Below are positions 34,912-44,033 of a stretch of 64,000 nt of DNA, piece after piece. Both the position numbers and the translations under genes were made by a program. Position 1 is the stretch's first letter. Each line of letters begins with the position of its first letter. Source of the DNA: Novosphingobium sp. SG707 (GTDB lineage: Bacteria > Pseudomonadota > Alphaproteobacteria > Sphingomonadales > Sphingomonadaceae); NCBI RefSeq assembly GCF_012275515.1, contig NZ_JAAZQL010000005.1, positions 1 through 64,000 of the forward strand, given 5' to 3'. The notes below the pieces were generated by a model. That model saw only the letters and a list, made by a program, of their open reading frames with translations. It had not been told where the DNA came from and searched no databases.

Positions 34912-36168
34912 CTATCGCGAATGGGCAAGGATGCCAGCAATATAGGTGCGCGCCACACAGCGGTCATCGCCCAGCACCTGCATGGCAAACAGTTTTTCGG
35001 CCAGCCCCGCCCCGGCCGTCCGCATCGCCAGCAAAGGCGTGGCGCCGGGATCGAGCACGATGAAATCCGCCTCCTGCCCCTCCTGCAATCCGCCGATCCG
35101 GTCCGACAGGCCCAGCGCCCGCGCGCCCCCGGCCGTTGCCAGATAGAGCGCGCGAAACGGATCGAGCACGCTCCCTCGCATCTGGCATACCTTATAGGCC
35201 TCGCCCTGCGTTGCCAGCATCGAGAAACTCGTCCCCGCGCCCACATCCGTGCCCATGCCCACCTTCACCCCAAACCGGTCCGCATGGGCCAGATCGAACA
35301 GGCCCGAACCCAGAAACAGATTGCTGGTCGGGCAAAAGGCGATGGCCGAGCCGGCCTCGCCCATGCGGCCCATCGCGGCATCATTCATATGGATGCAATG
35401 GGCAAACAAGGATCGCGGCCCCACCAGCCCAAACCGGTCATAGGCGTCGATATAATGCGCCGCGCCAAACCGCGCCTCCACCGCCGCGCATTCGCCGATG
35501 TTTTCGGCCATATGCGTGTGCATCATCACATCGCCGTGCGCGGCCAGCAGATCGCCCGCCACGCGCAATTGCGCATCGGACGAGGTCAGCGCAAAGCGCG
35601 GCGTCACGGCATAGCCCAGCCGCCCGCGCCCGCGCCACCGCGCGATCAGCGCCTCGCTTTCCCCCCGCGCGGCCTCCGGCGTATCGCGCAGACCTTCCGG
35701 CCCAAGGTCCATCAGCACCTTGCCCGAAATGATCCGCATATTGCGCGAGAGCGCCGCCTCGAACAAAGCGTCCACGCTGCCCTCATGCACGGTGGCGAAA
35801 ACCAGCGCGCTGGTCGTGCCGTTGCGCAGCAATTCGTCGAGGAAGAAGGCGGCCACGCGGTCGGCATGAGCGCGGGAGGCAAAGGCCTTTTCCGCCGGGA
35901 AAATATGCTGCTCCAGCCAGCTCAGCAATTGCTGGCCATGGGCGGCGATGCGAGCGGTTTGCGGATAATGGATATGGGTGTCGATAAAGCCGGGCACGAT
36001 TAGGCCCGGCAAGCGCTCGATCGGAACATCGCCAAACCGCTCCGCCAGATCGGCATAAGGCCCCAGCGCCACCACCAGCCCATCCTCGACCACCAGCAGG
36101 CCATCGGGATAATGCTGGACCACATCGGGGGCCGGTGTGGTCAGGATCTCGCCGCGAAACCCGCGCAT
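34912..36168 (-). CDS. guaD: Guanine deaminase GuaD
   Basis: GuaD hydrolyses guanine to xanthine and ammonia. The 418-residue amidohydrolase has the metal site GFIDTHIHYPQ near residue 80, MHTHMAENIGEC for the second histidines, SLFAHCIHMNDA, and GMGTDVGAGTSFSML with the catalytic Asp. IHYPQ distinguishes guanine deaminases from other members. The ATG overlaps the stop of xdhC by one base (TAATG). Xanthine produced here feeds the adjacent xanthine dehydrogenase. Confidence 0.9.
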   Translation of the reverse strand: MRGFRGEILTTPAPDVVQHYPDGLLVVEDGLVVALGPYADLAERFGDVPIERLPGLIVPGFIDTHIHYPQTARIAAHGQQLLSWLEQHIFPAEKAFASRAHADRVAAFFLDELLRNGTTSALVFATVHEGSVDALFEAALSRNMRIISGKVLMDLGPEGLRDTPEAARGESEALIARWRGRGRLGYAVTPRFALTSSDAQLRVAGDLLAAHGDVMMHTHMAENIGECAAVEARFGAAHYIDAYDRFGLVGPRSLFAHCIHMNDAAMGRMGEAGSAIAFCPTSNLFLGSGLFDLAHADRFGVKVGMGTDVGAGTSFSMLATQGEAYKVCQMRGSVLDPFRALYLATAGGARALGLSDRIGGLQEGQEADFIVLDPGATPLLAMRTAGAGLAEKLFAMQVLGDDRCVARTYIAGILAHSR

Positions 36169-37070
36169 TATGCCGCCTGCTCCATGCTGGCGGCCAAGGG
36201 CAGCGAGAGCAATTGCGCCAATACGGCAATGGCGATCGTGTCCGGCTCCTTGCCGGTGATGCCGGGGATGCCGATGGGGCAGGTCAGGCGCGAGGCATCA
36301 CCCCCTTCAGCCCGCAGCCGCGCCAGAAACCGCGAACGCTTGGTGGCCGAACCGATCAGCCCGACAAACCGCGCCCGCGAACGCAAAGTCGCCGCCACCA
36401 GCCGATAGTCCAGCCCATGGTCATGCGTCAGGATCAGCACCGCATGATCGCCCCCCGCGCTGGCCGCGCATTCCACCAATTCCGCCTCGGGCGCGATCAT
36501 CACGCCGGGCGCGTCATAATCGGCGCGGCTATCATACCATGCCAGCGACAGCGGCAATCCCTCGACCCGCCGGGCAATCGCCCGCCCGACATGCCCTGCG
36601 CCAAACAGCATCAGCGGCAGACGCGGCCCATCCTGCGGCTCGGCAAAGGCAAAGCCGGGGGCGGGCAGGGGTCCGCGCGCCGGGATGGGCGAAACGGGCC
36701 GGTTGCCCAAAGGCGCGCGCTCCACCGCTCCGTCGCGCAAGGTGGTCAGCGTGGGCGCATCAAACCATGCCGCATCGCTCAGGCGTTCGACCATCACCCG
36801 CACCCGCCCGCCGCAGCACTGGCCCAGCAAAGGCCCCAAAGGATAATCCTGCACCCGCCAAGTGCCTGCCGGATAGGCCAGAATGGCGCGGGCCTGCGCC
36901 ACCAATTGATGCTCCAGCCGCCCGCCGCCGATCGTGCCCGCCATTGCGCCCGCCGTGATCACCATGCGCGCGCCCGGCCCGCGCGGGGCTGACCCTTCGG
37001 TGGCCAGCACGCTGATGAGCGCAACGGGTTCGCGCGGCAAAGCCTGCCGGGCCAGATCCTGCCAGATCAT
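36168..37070 (-). CDS. xdhC: Xanthine dehydrogenase accessory protein XdhC
   Basis: XdhC binds molybdenum cofactor, guides its sulfuration and inserts it into XdhB. The 300-residue protein has the XdhC/CoxI N-terminal domain (ISVLATEGSAPRGPGARMVI, GTIGGGRLEHQL, LGPLLGQCCGGRVRVMVE) with the conserved cysteines. A Rossmann-like C-terminal half follows (LMLFGAGHVGRAIA, VLILTHDHGLDYRLV, YIGLIGSATKRSRFL-like). The Met at 37070 overlaps the xdhB stop (ATGA). In-frame codons further upstream lie within xdhB. Confidence 0.92.
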   Translation of the reverse strand: MIWQDLARQALPREPVALISVLATEGSAPRGPGARMVITAGAMAGTIGGGRLEHQLVAQARAILAYPAGTWRVQDYPLGPLLGQCCGGRVRVMVERLSDAAWFDAPTLTTLRDGAVERAPLGNRPVSPIPARGPLPAPGFAFAEPQDGPRLPLMLFGAGHVGRAIARRVEGLPLSLAWYDSRADYDAPGVMIAPEAELVECAASAGGDHAVLILTHDHGLDYRLVAATLRSRARFVGLIGSATKRSRFLARLRAEGGDASRLTCPIGIPGITGKEPDTIAIAVLAQLLSLPLAASMEQAA

Positions 37071-39352
37071 CGCGCCTTTAACTCCGCAATGGCTTTCAAA
37101 ATCCGCTCCGGCGTGGCGGGCGCATCCAGCGCGGGCAGGCCGACACCGGGGGCCGCCGCCATCACCGCCTCGCTCAAAGCGCTGAAAACGCTGATCGCCA
37201 GCATGAAGGGCGGCTCGCCCACGGCCTTGGAGCGGTGGATGGTGGGTTCGACATTCTCGCCCCGTTCCCACAGGCGAATGTCCATATGGGCCGGACGGTC
37301 GGATGCCGTGGGGATTTTATACGTGCTGGGCGCGTGGCTGAGCAAGCGGCCATCGGGGTGGAAAACAAGCTCCTCGGTGGTCAGCCAGCCCATGCCCTGA
37401 ATGAACCCGCCCTCGACCTGCCCCAGATCAATCGCCGGATTGAGAGAGCGCCCCGCATCATGGAGAATATCCGTCCGCAGGACCTTATGCTCACCCGTCA
37501 GCGTGTCGATCACCACCTCGCTGCACGCCGCGCCATAGGCGAAATAATAGAACGGGCGGCCATGATGCGCGGCGCGGTCATAGTGGATCTCGGGCGTGGC
37601 GTAAAAGCCGCTGGCCCACAGTTGCACCCGCGCCATATAGGCCATGCGGGCCAGCGCGGAAAACGGCATGGTGGTGTCTGCGGCCACCACGCCCTCGGGC
37701 GTAAAGCGCACATCCTCGACCGCCACGCCATTTTGCGCGGCCAGCCATGCAGCCATCCGCCCCCGGATTTCCATCGCCGCATAATAGGCGGCCATGCCGT
37801 TCAGGTCTGACCCCGAAGAGGCCGCCGTTGCGCTGGTGTTGGGCACTTTGTCGGTGCGCGTGGCGGTGATGCGGATGCGCGAAAGGGGCAGGGCGAAGAC
37901 ATCGGCCACCACCTGCGCGACCTTGGTGTAGAGTCCTTGCCCCATCTCGATCCCGCCATGGTTCAATTGGACCGAACCATCGGCATAGACCAGCACCAGC
38001 GCGCCCGCCTGATTGAGATGCTGCGCGGTAAAGCTGATGCCGAATTTGACGGGGGTGAGGGCGATGCCTTTTTTGAGCACGCGGTGCGATGCGTTGAAGG
38101 CCGCCACCGCCGCCCGCCGCGCGTTGTAATCGCACGATGCCGCCAGTTCATCCATGATCTGCGGCGCGACATTATCGGCCACGCGCATCCCATAGGGCGT
38201 AATATCGCGCCCCGGCGCATAGAGATTGGCGCGGCGCACGGCCAGCGGATCGCGCCCCACGTTGGCGGCGACATCATCCATGATCCGCTCGATGGCGATC
38301 ATGCCCTGCGGCCCGCCAAAGCCGCGAAAGGCGGTGTTCGACACGGTGTTGGTGCGCAGGCGATGGCTCAGGATTTCCACTGCGGGCAGCCAATAGGCAT
38401 TGTCGGCATGAAACATCGCCCGGTCGTTGATGGATGGCGAGAGGTCCATGCTGATGCCGCAGCGTGAGGCCAGTTCCAGCTTCAGCCCGGTCAGCACGCC
38501 TTCATCGTCAAAGCCGACATCATAGCGGATAACAAAATCATGCCTCTTGCCGGTCAGCATCATATCGTCGTCGCGGTCATAGCGCAGACGCGCGGGCCGC
38601 CCCGTCTTCATCGCCACCAGCGCGCAGGCGGCGGTGGGCGCGGTGGCCTGCGTTTCCTTGCCGCCAAATCCGCCGCCCAGTCGCCGCGCTTCCACCGTCA
38701 CATCAGCGCTGGGGCGGCCCAGCAGATGCGCGACCAGATGCTGCACCTCGGACGGATGCTGGGTCGAGGACCAGACGTGGGTCTGCCCATCCTCCATCGG
38801 CATCGCCTGCGCGATCTGGCCTTCGAGGTAGAAATGCTCCTGCCCGCCGATCTCCAGCCTGCCCGACAGGCGGCGGGGGCTGGCGGCCAGAGCGGCATCG
38901 GCATCGCCGCGCGCCATGCGCTGGGTCGGCTCGATATGGTCGCCCGCCGCCAAGGCCTCGGCCACGGTCAGATGCGCGGGCAGGTCCTCATAGTCCACCT
39001 TGGCCAGCCTTGCCGCGCGGCGGGCAGAATCGTGGCTTTGCGCCGCCACCAGAAACAGCGGCTGCCCGGCAAAATGCACCTCGTCGCTGGCCAGCAGGGG
39101 TTCGTCATGGCGCAGCGGGCCGACATTGTTGTCGCCGGGAATATCGGCTGCCGTATAGACCCCCACCACGCCCGGCGCGGCGCGCACCGCCGACAGGTCC
39201 ATCGCCAGAACCCGCGCATGGGCCCGCGCCGACAGGCCAAAGGCCAGATGGAGCAGCCCGGCAGGATGCGGCAGATCGTCAATATAGGCCGCCGCGCCCG
39301 TTACGTGCAGGCGGGCGCTGTCATGGATATGGGGCGTGTGAACCTCAGTCAT
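37067..39352 (-). CDS. xdhB: Xanthine dehydrogenase molybdopterin subunit XdhB
   Basis: The large subunit (761 residues) binds the molybdenum cofactor and oxidises hypoxanthine and xanthine to urate. Features: N-terminal hammerhead domain (HVTGAAAYIDDLPHPAGLLHLA), EGQIAQAMP, the RLGGGFGGKE loop, FRGFGGPQGM, TPVKFGISF, the GEIEMGQGLYTK-like GGIEMGQGLYTKVAQ, and GEPPFMLAISV near the end with the active-site Glu. Its start overlaps the end of xdhA by eight bases. Confidence 0.93.
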   Translation of the reverse strand: MTEVHTPHIHDSARLHVTGAAAYIDDLPHPAGLLHLAFGLSARAHARVLAMDLSAVRAAPGVVGVYTAADIPGDNNVGPLRHDEPLLASDEVHFAGQPLFLVAAQSHDSARRAARLAKVDYEDLPAHLTVAEALAAGDHIEPTQRMARGDADAALAASPRRLSGRLEIGGQEHFYLEGQIAQAMPMEDGQTHVWSSTQHPSEVQHLVAHLLGRPSADVTVEARRLGGGFGGKETQATAPTAACALVAMKTGRPARLRYDRDDDMMLTGKRHDFVIRYDVGFDDEGVLTGLKLELASRCGISMDLSPSINDRAMFHADNAYWLPAVEILSHRLRTNTVSNTAFRGFGGPQGMIAIERIMDDVAANVGRDPLAVRRANLYAPGRDITPYGMRVADNVAPQIMDELAASCDYNARRAAVAAFNASHRVLKKGIALTPVKFGISFTAQHLNQAGALVLVYADGSVQLNHGGIEMGQGLYTKVAQVVADVFALPLSRIRITATRTDKVPNTSATAASSGSDLNGMAAYYAAMEIRGRMAAWLAAQNGVAVEDVRFTPEGVVAADTTMPFSALARMAYMARVQLWASGFYATPEIHYDRAAHHGRPFYYFAYGAACSEVVIDTLTGEHKVLRTDILHDAGRSLNPAIDLGQVEGGFIQGMGWLTTEELVFHPDGRLLSHAPSTYKIPTASDRPAHMDIRLWERGENVEPTIHRSKAVGEPPFMLAISVFSALSEAVMAAAPGVGLPALDAPATPERILKAIAELKAR

Positions 39353-40742
39353 GGCTCACCTCCAGCACGCTGACCGCCTCGCCGTTTTGGGCCAGCCAGA
39401 GGCGGCGCAGCAGGTTGCCCGCCACGGCAAGGCGATAGGCCGATGACCCGCGCACATCGCTCAAAGGCTGATAATCGCGGGCGAGAGCCGGGATGGCCGC
39501 CTCGATACTCGCCTCCTCCCATGCCTTGCCGATCAGCGCTTCCTCTGTGGCATGGGCGCGTTTGGGCGTGGCCGCCATGCCGCCAAAGGCGATGCGCGCG
39601 CGGGTGATTACGCCATCCTCTATGGTCAGGTGAAACGCCCCCAGCACCGCCGAAATATCGCTGTCAAAGCGTTTGGACAGTTTGGTGATGGCGATCACTG
39701 CTTCAGGTGCAGGACGCGGGATGAAGACCCCCTCGACAAATTCCCCCTCGCGCCGGTCCTGCTTGCCATAGGCCAGGAAATAATCCTCCAGCGCCATTTC
39801 TCGCCGCCTATCGCCCCGGCGCAGCGTCAATGTCGCGCCAAGGGCGATCAGCGCGGGCGGCATGTCGCCGATGGGCGATCCATTGGCAATATTGCCGCCG
39901 ATCGTGCCCGCATTGCGCACCGGCGTCCCGGCAATCCGCCGCACCAGCTCGCCCAGATCCGGGTGCAGCCGCGCCAGCACATCCCAGCTTTCCGAATAGC
40001 GCACCGTCGCGCCCAGCGTGACGCCCGCCTCATTCTCCTCAATCCCGCGCAGGTCGGCTACATCGCCGATGAAGATCACCCGCCCCAGATCGCGCAATTG
40101 CTTGGTCACCCACAGGCCGACATCGGTGGCCCCCGCCACGATCCGCGCATCGGGATAGTCCACCAGCAGCGCGGCCAGTTCATCGGCGGAGCGCGGCGCA
40201 TGCCAGTTGTCGCCCTCGCCGCGCGGCAGACCCGCCAGACCCGCCAGCACATCGCCATCATCGCGCAGGGCAGGGGGGCAGGCCGCCGCGCTGTCGAGTA
40301 TCGGGCCATAGCCGGTGCAGCGGCACAGATTGCCAGAGAGCACATCGGCCACCGGACGCCCGACGGTGCCCAATCCGCCTCTTGCGCGGCCTTCAAGGCT
40401 CATGATGAAACCGGGGGTGCAAAAGCCGCACTGGCTGCCATGGCGCGTCACCATCTCGCCCTGCACCGCGCAGAGGCGATCGGGCGTGCCGAGGCTTTCC
40501 ACGGTCACCAGCGCCTTGCCGTCCAGCATGGGGGCAAACAGGATGCAGGAATTGACCGCGCGCCATTGCACCGTCCCTTCCACAATCTCGCCCAGCAGCA
40601 CTGTGCAGGCCCCGCAATCGCCCTCGCCGCAGCCTTCCTTGGTGCCCTTGCGGCCCAGCCTTTCGCGGATCAGATGCAGCGCGGTTTCCTGCGCGCCCGC
40701 CTCGATTTCCGTTACTTGCCCGTCGAGCAGAAAGCGGATCAT
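39345..40742 (-). CDS. xdhA: Xanthine dehydrogenase FeS/FAD subunit XdhA
   Basis: The small subunit (465 residues) carries two [2Fe-2S] clusters and FAD. The N-terminal plant-type ferredoxin domain has CGEGDCGACTV with a fourth Cys in VNSC. The second cluster domain has QCGFCTPGFIMS and NLCRCTGYGPI. The FAD domain follows from about residue 180 (IVAGATDVGLWV, AGTPVRNAGTIGGNIANGSPIGD). The Met at 40742 lies one base after the stop of uraH; the open frame upstream is the uraH region in another frame. Confidence 0.93.
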   Translation of the reverse strand: MIRFLLDGQVTEIEAGAQETALHLIRERLGRKGTKEGCGEGDCGACTVLLGEIVEGTVQWRAVNSCILFAPMLDGKALVTVESLGTPDRLCAVQGEMVTRHGSQCGFCTPGFIMSLEGRARGGLGTVGRPVADVLSGNLCRCTGYGPILDSAAACPPALRDDGDVLAGLAGLPRGEGDNWHAPRSADELAALLVDYPDARIVAGATDVGLWVTKQLRDLGRVIFIGDVADLRGIEENEAGVTLGATVRYSESWDVLARLHPDLGELVRRIAGTPVRNAGTIGGNIANGSPIGDMPPALIALGATLTLRRGDRRREMALEDYFLAYGKQDRREGEFVEGVFIPRPAPEAVIAITKLSKRFDSDISAVLGAFHLTIEDGVITRARIAFGGMAATPKRAHATEEALIGKAWEEASIEAAIPALARDYQPLSDVRGSSAYRLAVAGNLLRRLWLAQNGEAVSVLEVSHD

Positions 40743-40743
40743 C

Positions 40744-41094
40744 TCAACTCCCGCGATAGGTGGAATAGGAAAAGGGCGAGACGAGCAGCGGCACATGGTA
40801 ATGCCCACCGCGTTCGGCCCCGCTGCTTTGGGCTATGCCGAAATCGATGGAAACTTCGTCCAGAAACGGCGGATCGGGCAGGGCCACGCCCCGCCCCCGG
40901 AAATAATCCGCCACGGCAAAGCTGAGCCGATAGCGCCCCGGCGCCAGATCGGCCGGGGCCAGATTGGCCACGCGCCCATCCTCATTGGTCACCCCCTGCG
41001 CCGCCAGCCCATGCGGCCCGGTCAGCGTCACCGCCATGCCTGCCGCAGGCGTGCCGTGCATCGTGTCGAGAACGTGGGTCGAAAGGCTGCTCAT
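40744..41094 (-). CDS. uraH: 5-Hydroxyisourate hydrolase UraH
   Basis: UraH (transthyretin-like) hydrolyses 5-hydroxyisourate, the product of urate oxidation, to OHCU. The 116-residue protein starts with [14 protein letters not shown], carries the active-site His and Arg in this block and in RYRLSF, and ends in the diagnostic tetrapeptide [20 protein letters not shown] near the end is also characteristic. Its ATG overlaps the stop of uraD. Confidence 0.95.
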   Translation of the reverse strand: MSSLSTHVLDTMHGTPAAGMAVTLTGPHGLAAQGVTNEDGRVANLAPADLAPGRYRLSFAVADYFRGRGVALPDPPFLDEVSIDFGIAQSSGAERGGHYHVPLLVSPFSYSTYRGS

Positions 41095-41531
41095 GGCTGA
41101 TCCTCCAGCCGCAACTTGGTGATCTTTCCGATTTCGGCCAGCGCGGCGGCGATTTCCGTCTCGGTATCATGGGCCGCGCGGGCCTCCATCGCGGCCAATA
41201 TACCAGCCTTGTCGGTCAGCCGCACGCAGATGATGAAGGGCATGTCATGGGCCGCGCGATAGGCGGCGTTGAGCGCATGGAACCGGGCAAATTCCTCGGG
41301 CGTCAAACGGTCCAGCCCGGCGCTGGCCTGTTCGGCAGCGGATGCGCTGGTCAGCGTGCCGTCAATCGCCGCCTTGCCCGCCAGTTCGGGATGGGCGCGG
41401 ATCAGGGCCAATTGCTCGGCGCGGCTGGCGCCATAGACCGCCGCCATCAGATCGGCATGGCGGTCGCCCGATGATGGCGCGGCATCGGCGCGCGCTTCCA
41501 CCCAGGGCGAATGTTCGAACAGGGCGCTCAA
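41091..41531 (-). CDS. uraD: OHCU decarboxylase UraD, short N-terminus
   Basis: UraD decarboxylates OHCU to S-allantoin. The 146-residue product has [18 protein letters not shown] with the catalytic His, the helix with [28 protein letters not shown], and the usual C-terminal helix. An in-frame TGA lies only five codons upstream, so the start must be the TTG at 41531, which has GAAGGGAA eight bases before it and overlaps the hpxZ stop. The N-terminal helix that precedes EHSPW in longer family members (about 15-20 residues) is therefore absent. Confidence 0.88.
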   Translation of the reverse strand: MSALFEHSPWVEARADAAPSSGDRHADLMAAVYGASRAEQLALIRAHPELAGKAAIDGTLTSASAAEQASAGLDRLTPEEFARFHALNAAYRAAHDMPFIICVRLTDKAGILAAMEARAAHDTETEIAAALAEIGKITKLRLEDQP

Positions 41532-41908
41532 TGCGAATTCCCTTCAAGGCTGACATGGGCCGAGACGACTTTCCAGCCATCGGCAAATTTCACCCAAGCC
41601 TGCGTCTGCCGCCCGCGGCGATCCGATCCTTCGCGGAAAAATTCGGCGTCCGCCGTGGCGAAAGCATCGCCATAGGTGGTGATCGAGACGCGCCCCAACC
41701 GGCGTTGTGGCGATCCGCCGCGCCCCTTGCGAAACTCCCGGATTTCCTCGATGCCATAGAGCACCTCGCCCACGCCATAGCGGTTGGTGGTGGGCGCATC
41801 GTGAAACAGCGCGTCCATCGCGGGAATGTCATCCGCCATCAGGGCGCGCTCATATTCATGAAACGCCGAAGTCACTTCGGCCAGCACGACCGGATCGTCG
41901 ATGGTCAT
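41528..41908 (-). CDS. hpxZ: HpxZ/AtzH-like protein (DUF3225)
   Basis: A 126-residue NTF2-fold protein of the HpxZ/AtzH group. It has FHEYERALMADDIPAMDALFHDAPTTNRYGVGE near the start and RRGRQTQAWVKFADGWKVVSAHVS at the end. In Klebsiella hpxZ belongs to the oxalurate genes hpxWXYZ; AtzH accompanies AtzG-AtzE in cyanurate degraders. The Met at 41908 is chosen. It overlaps puuE by four bases and uraD by a few bases. Confidence 0.82.
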   Translation of the reverse strand: MTIDDPVVLAEVTSAFHEYERALMADDIPAMDALFHDAPTTNRYGVGEVLYGIEEIREFRKGRGGSPQRRLGRVSITTYGDAFATADAEFFREGSDRRGRQTQAWVKFADGWKVVSAHVSLEGNSH

Positions 41909-42798
41909 GCGCCGCCTCCATAGGGATGCGTGGCGATCCAGTGGCGGGCGATCTCGCGCCTTGTGGTGATCCATGCCGCGCCGCTCTCCATCACATGATC
42001 GAGGAAACGCGCGACCGCCCGTGCGCGGCCCGGGCGCCCCGCGATCCGCCCATGCAGGCCGATGCTCATCATCCGCCCGCCTTCCTCCGCCAGTTGGTCA
42101 AAGGTGTCGCGCAGATAGCGGAAGAACTGCTCACCTTCGGTAAAGCCGTTGAGCGCGACCATCTTCATGTCATTGGCGTCGAGGCTGTAGGGTACGATGA
42201 GCTGCGCTTTTCCATGCCGGTCATCCCAATAGGGCAGATCGTCGGCATAGGAATCGGCATCGTAAAGAAACCCGCCCTCCTGCGCCACGAGGCGCGCGGT
42301 GTTCGGGCTGGTGCGCCCCTGATACCAGCCCAGCGGGCGCTCTCCGGTCAGCGCTGTGTGGATGGCGATGGCTTTGGCGATATGCTCGGCCTCCACCTCG
42401 GCGGGGATGTATTGATAGTCGATCCAGCGGTAGCCATGGGTTGCCACCTCCCAATCGGCCTTCAGCATGGCCTCGACCGCATCGGGGTTCTGCTCCATCG
42501 CGGCGGCGACGCCGAACACGGTGACAGGCGCGGCGCGATCCGTAAACAGGCGATGGAGGCGCCAGAAACCGGCACGGCTGCCATATTCATAGAGGCTTTC
42601 CATGGCCATGGCGCGGGCCGGATGGCGCGCGGCGCCCACCATGTCGGACAGAAAGCCTTCAGACAGTTCATCGCCGTAAAGCGGGCTGTTCTCCGCACCT
42701 TCCTCATAATTGATGACGAAATTGACCGCCACCCGCGCGCCGCTCGGCCACCCGGCATCGGGGGGCGTGGGGCCATAGCCGATCAGGTCGCGGCTCAC
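41905..42798 (-). CDS. puuE: Allantoinase PuuE (polysaccharide deacetylase fold)
   Basis: PuuE is a metal-independent allantoinase that opens S-allantoin to allantoate. The 297-residue protein has the family hallmarks YGPTPPDAGWP, NFVINYEEGAENSPLYGD, EVATHGYRWIDYQ, PLGWYQGRTSPNT and GLHGRIAGRPGRA. The start is a GTG at 42798 overlapping the stop of pucG (GTGA). The longer open frame upstream runs inside pucG. Confidence 0.92.
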   Translation of the reverse strand: MSRDLIGYGPTPPDAGWPSGARVAVNFVINYEEGAENSPLYGDELSEGFLSDMVGAARHPARAMAMESLYEYGSRAGFWRLHRLFTDRAAPVTVFGVAAAMEQNPDAVEAMLKADWEVATHGYRWIDYQYIPAEVEAEHIAKAIAIHTALTGERPLGWYQGRTSPNTARLVAQEGGFLYDADSYADDLPYWDDRHGKAQLIVPYSLDANDMKMVALNGFTEGEQFFRYLRDTFDQLAEEGGRMMSIGLHGRIAGRPGRARAVARFLDHVMESGAAWITTRREIARHWIATHPYGGGA

Positions 42799-44033
42799 TG
42801 CGTTGCCTCCCACGCCGCCAATGCGGCAGGCACCGCCGCCCCCATCGGCAGCGTGAAGCCTTGCGCGCTCAGGCAAGCCTCCAGCGCGGCCAGCGTTATC
42901 AGCACCTTATGCTTCATCGCATTATAGCCCATCGCCCCGATCCGCCAGATCCGCCCGGCCAGAGGGCCAAAGGCGGTGCCGATCTCGATTTCGAAATGCT
43001 CGCGCATCGCGCGGCGGATCGTCTCGCCATCAATGCCTTCGGGGATATAGACGCCCGTGACATTGGTCATCCGGTGGGCATCATCGCCAAACAGCGTCAG
43101 GCCCATCGCACGCAGCCCTGCGCTCATCGCCGCGCCCGCCGCGCGGTGGCGGCGATACCGCGCCTCCAGCCCTTCGCCCAGCGCCACGCGCGCGCATTCC
43201 CGCGCGCCATAAAGCATGGAGGTCGCCTCGGTGTGGTGGTTCAGCCGCTTCTCGCTCCAGTAATCCATCACCATGGCCAGATCGAAATAGTTCGAGCCGA
43301 TGCGCGGCCCATGGCCATCGACGGCGTCGGCGGCGCGGATGCCCTTTTCATCATGGCGGCGGGCAAAGATCTTCTCGGCCGCCGCATCCGAAATGGTGAT
43401 CGGCGCGCTGCCCGACGGCCCGCCCAGACATTTTTGCAGCCCCCCTGTGATGACATCGACGCCCCAGCGGTCGGCGGCGATTTCCATGCCGCCGATCGTC
43501 GCGGTGGCATCGATATAGGTCAGCGCACCGACCTCTTTGGCAATTTCGCCAAGCCCATCGAGGGGCTGGGCCATCGTGGTGGACGTATCGCCATGCACGC
43601 TGCAGATCAGCGCCGGTCGGACGCGCAGGGCGGCTTCGCGGATCGCCTCCATCGGCACGACCTCGCCCCATGGTGCATCGACGGTTTCAAACCTTGCCCC
43701 GATCCGCGTCAGGATCTCCTGCAAGAGCAGCCCGAAGCGCCCGAAATTGACCACCAGCGCGGTTTCGCCCGGCTGGATCAGGCTGACCAGCGCCGCCTCG
43801 ATCCCCGCGCGCGCGGTGCCGTCCACCAGCATCGTCCAGCGATTGCCTGTGCCAAAGATCGGGCGATAGAGCGCCATCACCTGATTCATATAGGCGGTCA
43901 TTTCCGGGTCGAACTGGCCCAGCAGATCCGCGCTCATCGCGCGCAGCACGCGCGGATGGGCATTGACCGGCCCCGGCCCCATCAGCAACCGCTGAGGCGG
44001 GTCGATCTCGCCAAAGAGCAGCGGATCAAGCAT
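42795..44033 (-). CDS. pucG: Ureidoglycine-glyoxylate aminotransferase PucG
   Basis: This PLP enzyme (412 residues) moves the amino group of S-ureidoglycine to glyoxylate, giving oxalurate and glycine. Features: LLMGPGPVNAHPRVLRAMS at the N-terminus, FGTGNRWTMLVDGTARAGIEAAL, the aspartate region IDATATIGG, and the PLP lysine in GGLQKCLGGPSG. The family also contains alanine- and serine-glyoxylate aminotransferases. The neighbouring allC and hpx genes decide for PucG. The start overlaps allC by eight bases. Confidence 0.88.
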   Translation of the reverse strand: MLDPLLFGEIDPPQRLLMGPGPVNAHPRVLRAMSADLLGQFDPEMTAYMNQVMALYRPIFGTGNRWTMLVDGTARAGIEAALVSLIQPGETALVVNFGRFGLLLQEILTRIGARFETVDAPWGEVVPMEAIREAALRVRPALICSVHGDTSTTMAQPLDGLGEIAKEVGALTYIDATATIGGMEIAADRWGVDVITGGLQKCLGGPSGSAPITISDAAAEKIFARRHDEKGIRAADAVDGHGPRIGSNYFDLAMVMDYWSEKRLNHHTEATSMLYGARECARVALGEGLEARYRRHRAAGAAMSAGLRAMGLTLFGDDAHRMTNVTGVYIPEGIDGETIRRAMREHFEIEIGTAFGPLAGRIWRIGAMGYNAMKHKVLITLAALEACLSAQGFTLPMGAAVPAALAAWEATQ

